Source: Elusimicrobiota bacterium (GTDB lineage: Bacteria > Elusimicrobiota > Elusimicrobia > UBA1565). Taken from it: 41,615 bases of DNA. The notes beneath the pieces are model-generated. The model saw nothing but the letters and a program-made list of their open reading frames with translations, ran no database searches and was not told the origin of the DNA. The stretch covers positions 1-41,615 of the forward strand of contig DMEZ01000044.1 of NCBI GenBank assembly GCA_003450735.1, in the 5' to 3' direction. Shown piece by piece: positions 40,701-41,615 of this stretch; position 1 is the stretch's first letter, and every line of letters begins with the position of its first letter. Made by a program: the position numbers and the translations under genes.

Positions 40701-41615
40701 TCGTGGGCATCGGCAACGGCTCCCCGACTGAGATGCTGGATTTGAGCGGCGCCATGGTCTTCCGGGGCATGGGCGCTCCGGGGCTCTCAGCGGCGGGACA
40801 GGGGAAGCTCTTCTTCAATTCCGGCACCAACAAGCTGCAGATCTCGGAGAACGGCGGCGGCTTCACGAACCTCATCGGAGGCGCGGGCGGAGCCGTGACC
40901 TTGCAGGCGACGACCCCGGGCGCGCAGGACACGGGGCATCTCAACCTCAGCGGGACGGGGCTCTTCGGCGGCCGGCTCGGCGTTGGCACCGCGGTCGTTG
41001 ACTCCGCCAAGTTGACGGTGCTGGGGGCCGGCTCGGACATGGTCGCCTTCAAGGCGACCGGGGCGCACATCGGCGACGCAACTCTGGGCAACTCGTCTGC
41101 CATCGTTGGGGCCGGGGCTTCGGCCACGGGGGCTGGCGGGGCGAAGACCGTCGGGGCTTCGGGCCTGGGCGGCGGGACGGCCAACGACGGGACGGCGCAG
41201 GTCTCCGTGGGCGTCTACGGGCGGGCCGGGGCGGCCAGCGACGTCAACGACGTCACGGCGGGCGTCTACGGCGAGGGCACGGCCGGCGGGCTGGGGAAGA
41301 CCTATGCCGGCTACTTCGTGAGCGGCGATGTGTTCATGGGCGGGAACCTGGGCCTCGGGCTCGCGACGCCATCGGCCAAGCTGGACGTCTCGGGGACGGC
41401 CAAGGCCACGGCGTTCCAGGGCGACGGCTCGGGGCTGACCAACCTGAGCGGCGCCAACCTGGCGGCCGCGAGCGTGGACTCGGGCAAGCTGGCGGATGGG
41501 GCGGTCGGCAACACGAAGCTTGCCGATGGGAGTGTGACGGCGGCGAAGCTGGCGGCGGGGGCCATCGACAGCTCGAAGATCGCGGCCGGGGCGATCGACA
41601 GCGCGAGGCTGGCGG
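37757..41615 (+). CDS. Giant repetitive surface/tail-fibre-like protein, 3' end missing
   Basis: At least 1286 residues; the frame is open at the window edge. A signal peptide (ending WEQSAWAA) leads into an N-terminal beta domain beginning VLTYQGRLKEAGLPV. Long arrays of degenerate '(D/S)GAVDSAKLA..AV(T/E)' heptad-like units follow, alternating with 'VGIGTTSPAAKLDVQG'-type beta units. Both are typical of phage tail-fibre-like and adhesin stalks, which often end in an S74-type chaperone domain; that end is not visible. It is probably exported and displayed on the surface, perhaps with the PorV-like protein whose stop it overlaps. Long frames on the opposite strand are by-products of its codon use. 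Confidence 0.85.
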   Translation, partial: MKTFIEAFSTLLRLVLTLLLIWEQSAWAAAPSVLTYQGRLKEAGLPVQGARTVKVELCTLPAGGVCHEAANQAVAVSSGLFHVNFTVPAAADLGSGVWYVQISVGGTALTPRELLTSSAYAVYASTAGTVVDGAIDSAKLAAGAVETAKLATDAVTTAAILSGAVTDPKIASMSASKLTGALPALDGSALTGVTATGIQDGAVNSAKLASDAGSLLKVTGGIMAIDSGLIGIGTTSPAAGTELHIKSTSSNGDLKIESSDQTAVVVSAVNGSYGNIQTSQGGTNGGPLALQQAGGSVGIGTVNPAAKLDVQGGGGIRIQYGLTASTASLTGTGNTLFSLQTSSGIQVAAGGVYASFFAGDGRSLSGVVATSIADGAVDSDKLAAGAVTSSKIGALAVDSSKLSANSVDNEKLVNGAVDSWKIAADSIQALHLGAGAVETAKLAADAVTTAAILSGAVTDSKIASMSASKLTGALPALDGSALTGVTATGIQDGAVDSSKLASSAVTNAKLASGVVDSIKLASDFTSLARVSGGLLAIPSSDTGKLGVGTASPAADLHLLAPTPELYIQDSAGSVGVLAFKNNVNSSLLQIDYQGGSARLIDWVTNSKLEFLTTGLSGTQTRMTLTGDGKVGIGTGLPSAKLDVQGADGVNVQYGVSAATASFTATGDATFSLLTSSGIQVAAGGVYAPFFAGDGRSLTGVVATSIADGAVDSSKLASNAVTASKIAALSVDSSKLALGSVWADQLAAGAVDSAKLASNAVTNAKLAANAVDCTKLASDPNSLAVVSGGLLAIPAADTGKVGLGTLNASYLLHLVKNSNTLDTTQNPTLRIENTNPTPSTGGDANIANLVLSAGNGAITGALSVIHGTAVDGSVYDNNLLLAAKIGYPIDFAPSGTRSVRLSVDGRVGLGTTSPVQKLDVNGKIRLSDDAVAASAGAMRWTGTNFEGYDGAAWKALDVQAPSGGGWTEDVGNNWIYTTTGGRLVGIGNGSPTEMLDLSGAMVFRGMGAPGLSAAGQGKLFFNSGTNKLQISENGGGFTNLIGGAGGAVTLQATTPGAQDTGHLNLSGTGLFGGRLGVGTAVVDSAKLTVLGAGSDMVAFKATGAHIGDATLGNSSAIVGAGASATGAGGAKTVGASGLGGGTANDGTAQVSVGVYGRAGAASDVNDVTAGVYGEGTAGGLGKTYAGYFVSGDVFMGGNLGLGLATPSAKLDVSGTAKATAFQGDGSGLTNLSGANLAAASVDSGKLADGAVGNTKLADGSVTAAKLAAGAIDSSKIAAGAIDSARLA
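38186..38365 (+). repeat. 180-bp direct repeat, copy 1 (pair with 39062-39241)
   Basis: This stretch and 39062-39241 are the same length and differ at only a few bases. They encode AVETAKLA(T/A)DAVTTAAILSG and onward to IQDGAV. They lie 876 bases apart, a multiple of three, so recombination between them would keep the frame. Confidence 0.85.
38675..38893 (+). repeat. 219-bp direct repeat, copy 1 (pair with 39674-39892)
   Basis: The segment encoding KLDVQG...SSGIQVAAGGVYA..FAGDGRSL and ADGAVDS recurs at 39674-39892 at the same length with more base differences. The copies are 999 bases apart, again in frame. Confidence 0.8.
39062..39241 (+). repeat. 180-bp direct repeat, copy 2
   Basis: This is the second copy of the unit at 38186-38365, in the same frame of the surface protein. 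Most differences are silent or conservative, pointing to recent duplication or gene conversion. Confidence 0.85.
39674..39892 (+). repeat. 219-bp direct repeat, copy 2
   Basis: This is the second copy of the unit at 38675-38893. It is more diverged than the 180-bp pair, which suggests an older duplication. Confidence 0.8.

Noticed and set aside
1..41615. tRNA, rRNA, insertion sequences, prophage genes
   Set aside because: No cloverleaf with a TTCNANNC arm, rRNA segment, transposase or integrase frame was noticed. The check was by eye only.

Overview
The window is GC-rich, gene-dense bacterial DNA with almost no spare sequence. Signal peptides, a probable lipoprotein, an outer-membrane PorV/PorQ-type barrel and a very large secreted repeat protein point to a diderm cell. 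A group 3b [NiFe] hydrogenase, a bifurcation-type EtfBA pair and several ferredoxin-like modules point to an anaerobic or facultative fermentative life. The mix would suit a free-living, high-GC Elusimicrobiota-like bacterium. That placement is my inference from gene content and protein style, not from a marker gene. No rRNA, tRNA, CRISPR array, transposase or phage module was seen.

Layout. 1-3.2 kb: the 5' end of ettA, two small membrane-anchored unknowns, a 2[4Fe-4S] ferredoxin, a ceramidase-like secreted hydrolase and a lone receiver protein. 3.3-4.2 kb: a pentameric ligand-gated ion channel homologue. 4.3-7.9 kb: acyl-CoA dehydrogenase-etfB-etfA, the EtfA carrying an N-terminal ferredoxin domain, followed by a membrane protein with no ordinary start codon. 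8.7-11.9 kb: a two-subunit flavin/Fe-S amino-acid (proline/sarcosine-type) dehydrogenase. 12.0-18.8 kb: a receiver protein, an exported MsrB-MsrA fusion, and a 1787-residue FHA-GAF-cyclase-kinase-TPR-WD40 protein. 18.8-23.7 kb: the hydBGDA hydrogenase operon and a YgiD-like dioxygenase, each preceded by a copy of the same structured leader element. 23.8-30.5 kb: cold-shock protein, FecR-domain lipoprotein, DUF6884-like protein, MTH1-like Nudix hydrolase, a secreted propeller-like protein, a hydrogenase maturation protease, a secreted TPR protein, a PfkB-type sugar kinase and two tandem receiver proteins. 30.7-36.7 kb: an exported M3 metallopeptidase, a cysteine-motif protein, a rhomboid protease and a HEAT-repeat protein. 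36.7-41.6 kb: a PorV/PorQ-like protein overlapping a giant repetitive surface protein that runs off the window.

The strongest candidate for something undescribed is a ~70-nt leader element present twice, at 18800-18867 (before hydBGDA) and 22883-22953 (before the dioxygenase gene). Each copy is a long hairpin. A third segment downstream repeats the 5' strand of the hairpin, so the 3' strand can pair with either. Between the copies the same two positions have changed in all three segments, keeping both alternative pairings intact. This is what a translational switch would look like. A second theme is initiation: many genes have a TANNNT-type -10 box 6-8 nt before the start codon and no room for a Shine-Dalgarno sequence, which predicts widespread leaderless mRNAs, often from overlapping divergent -10 boxes.
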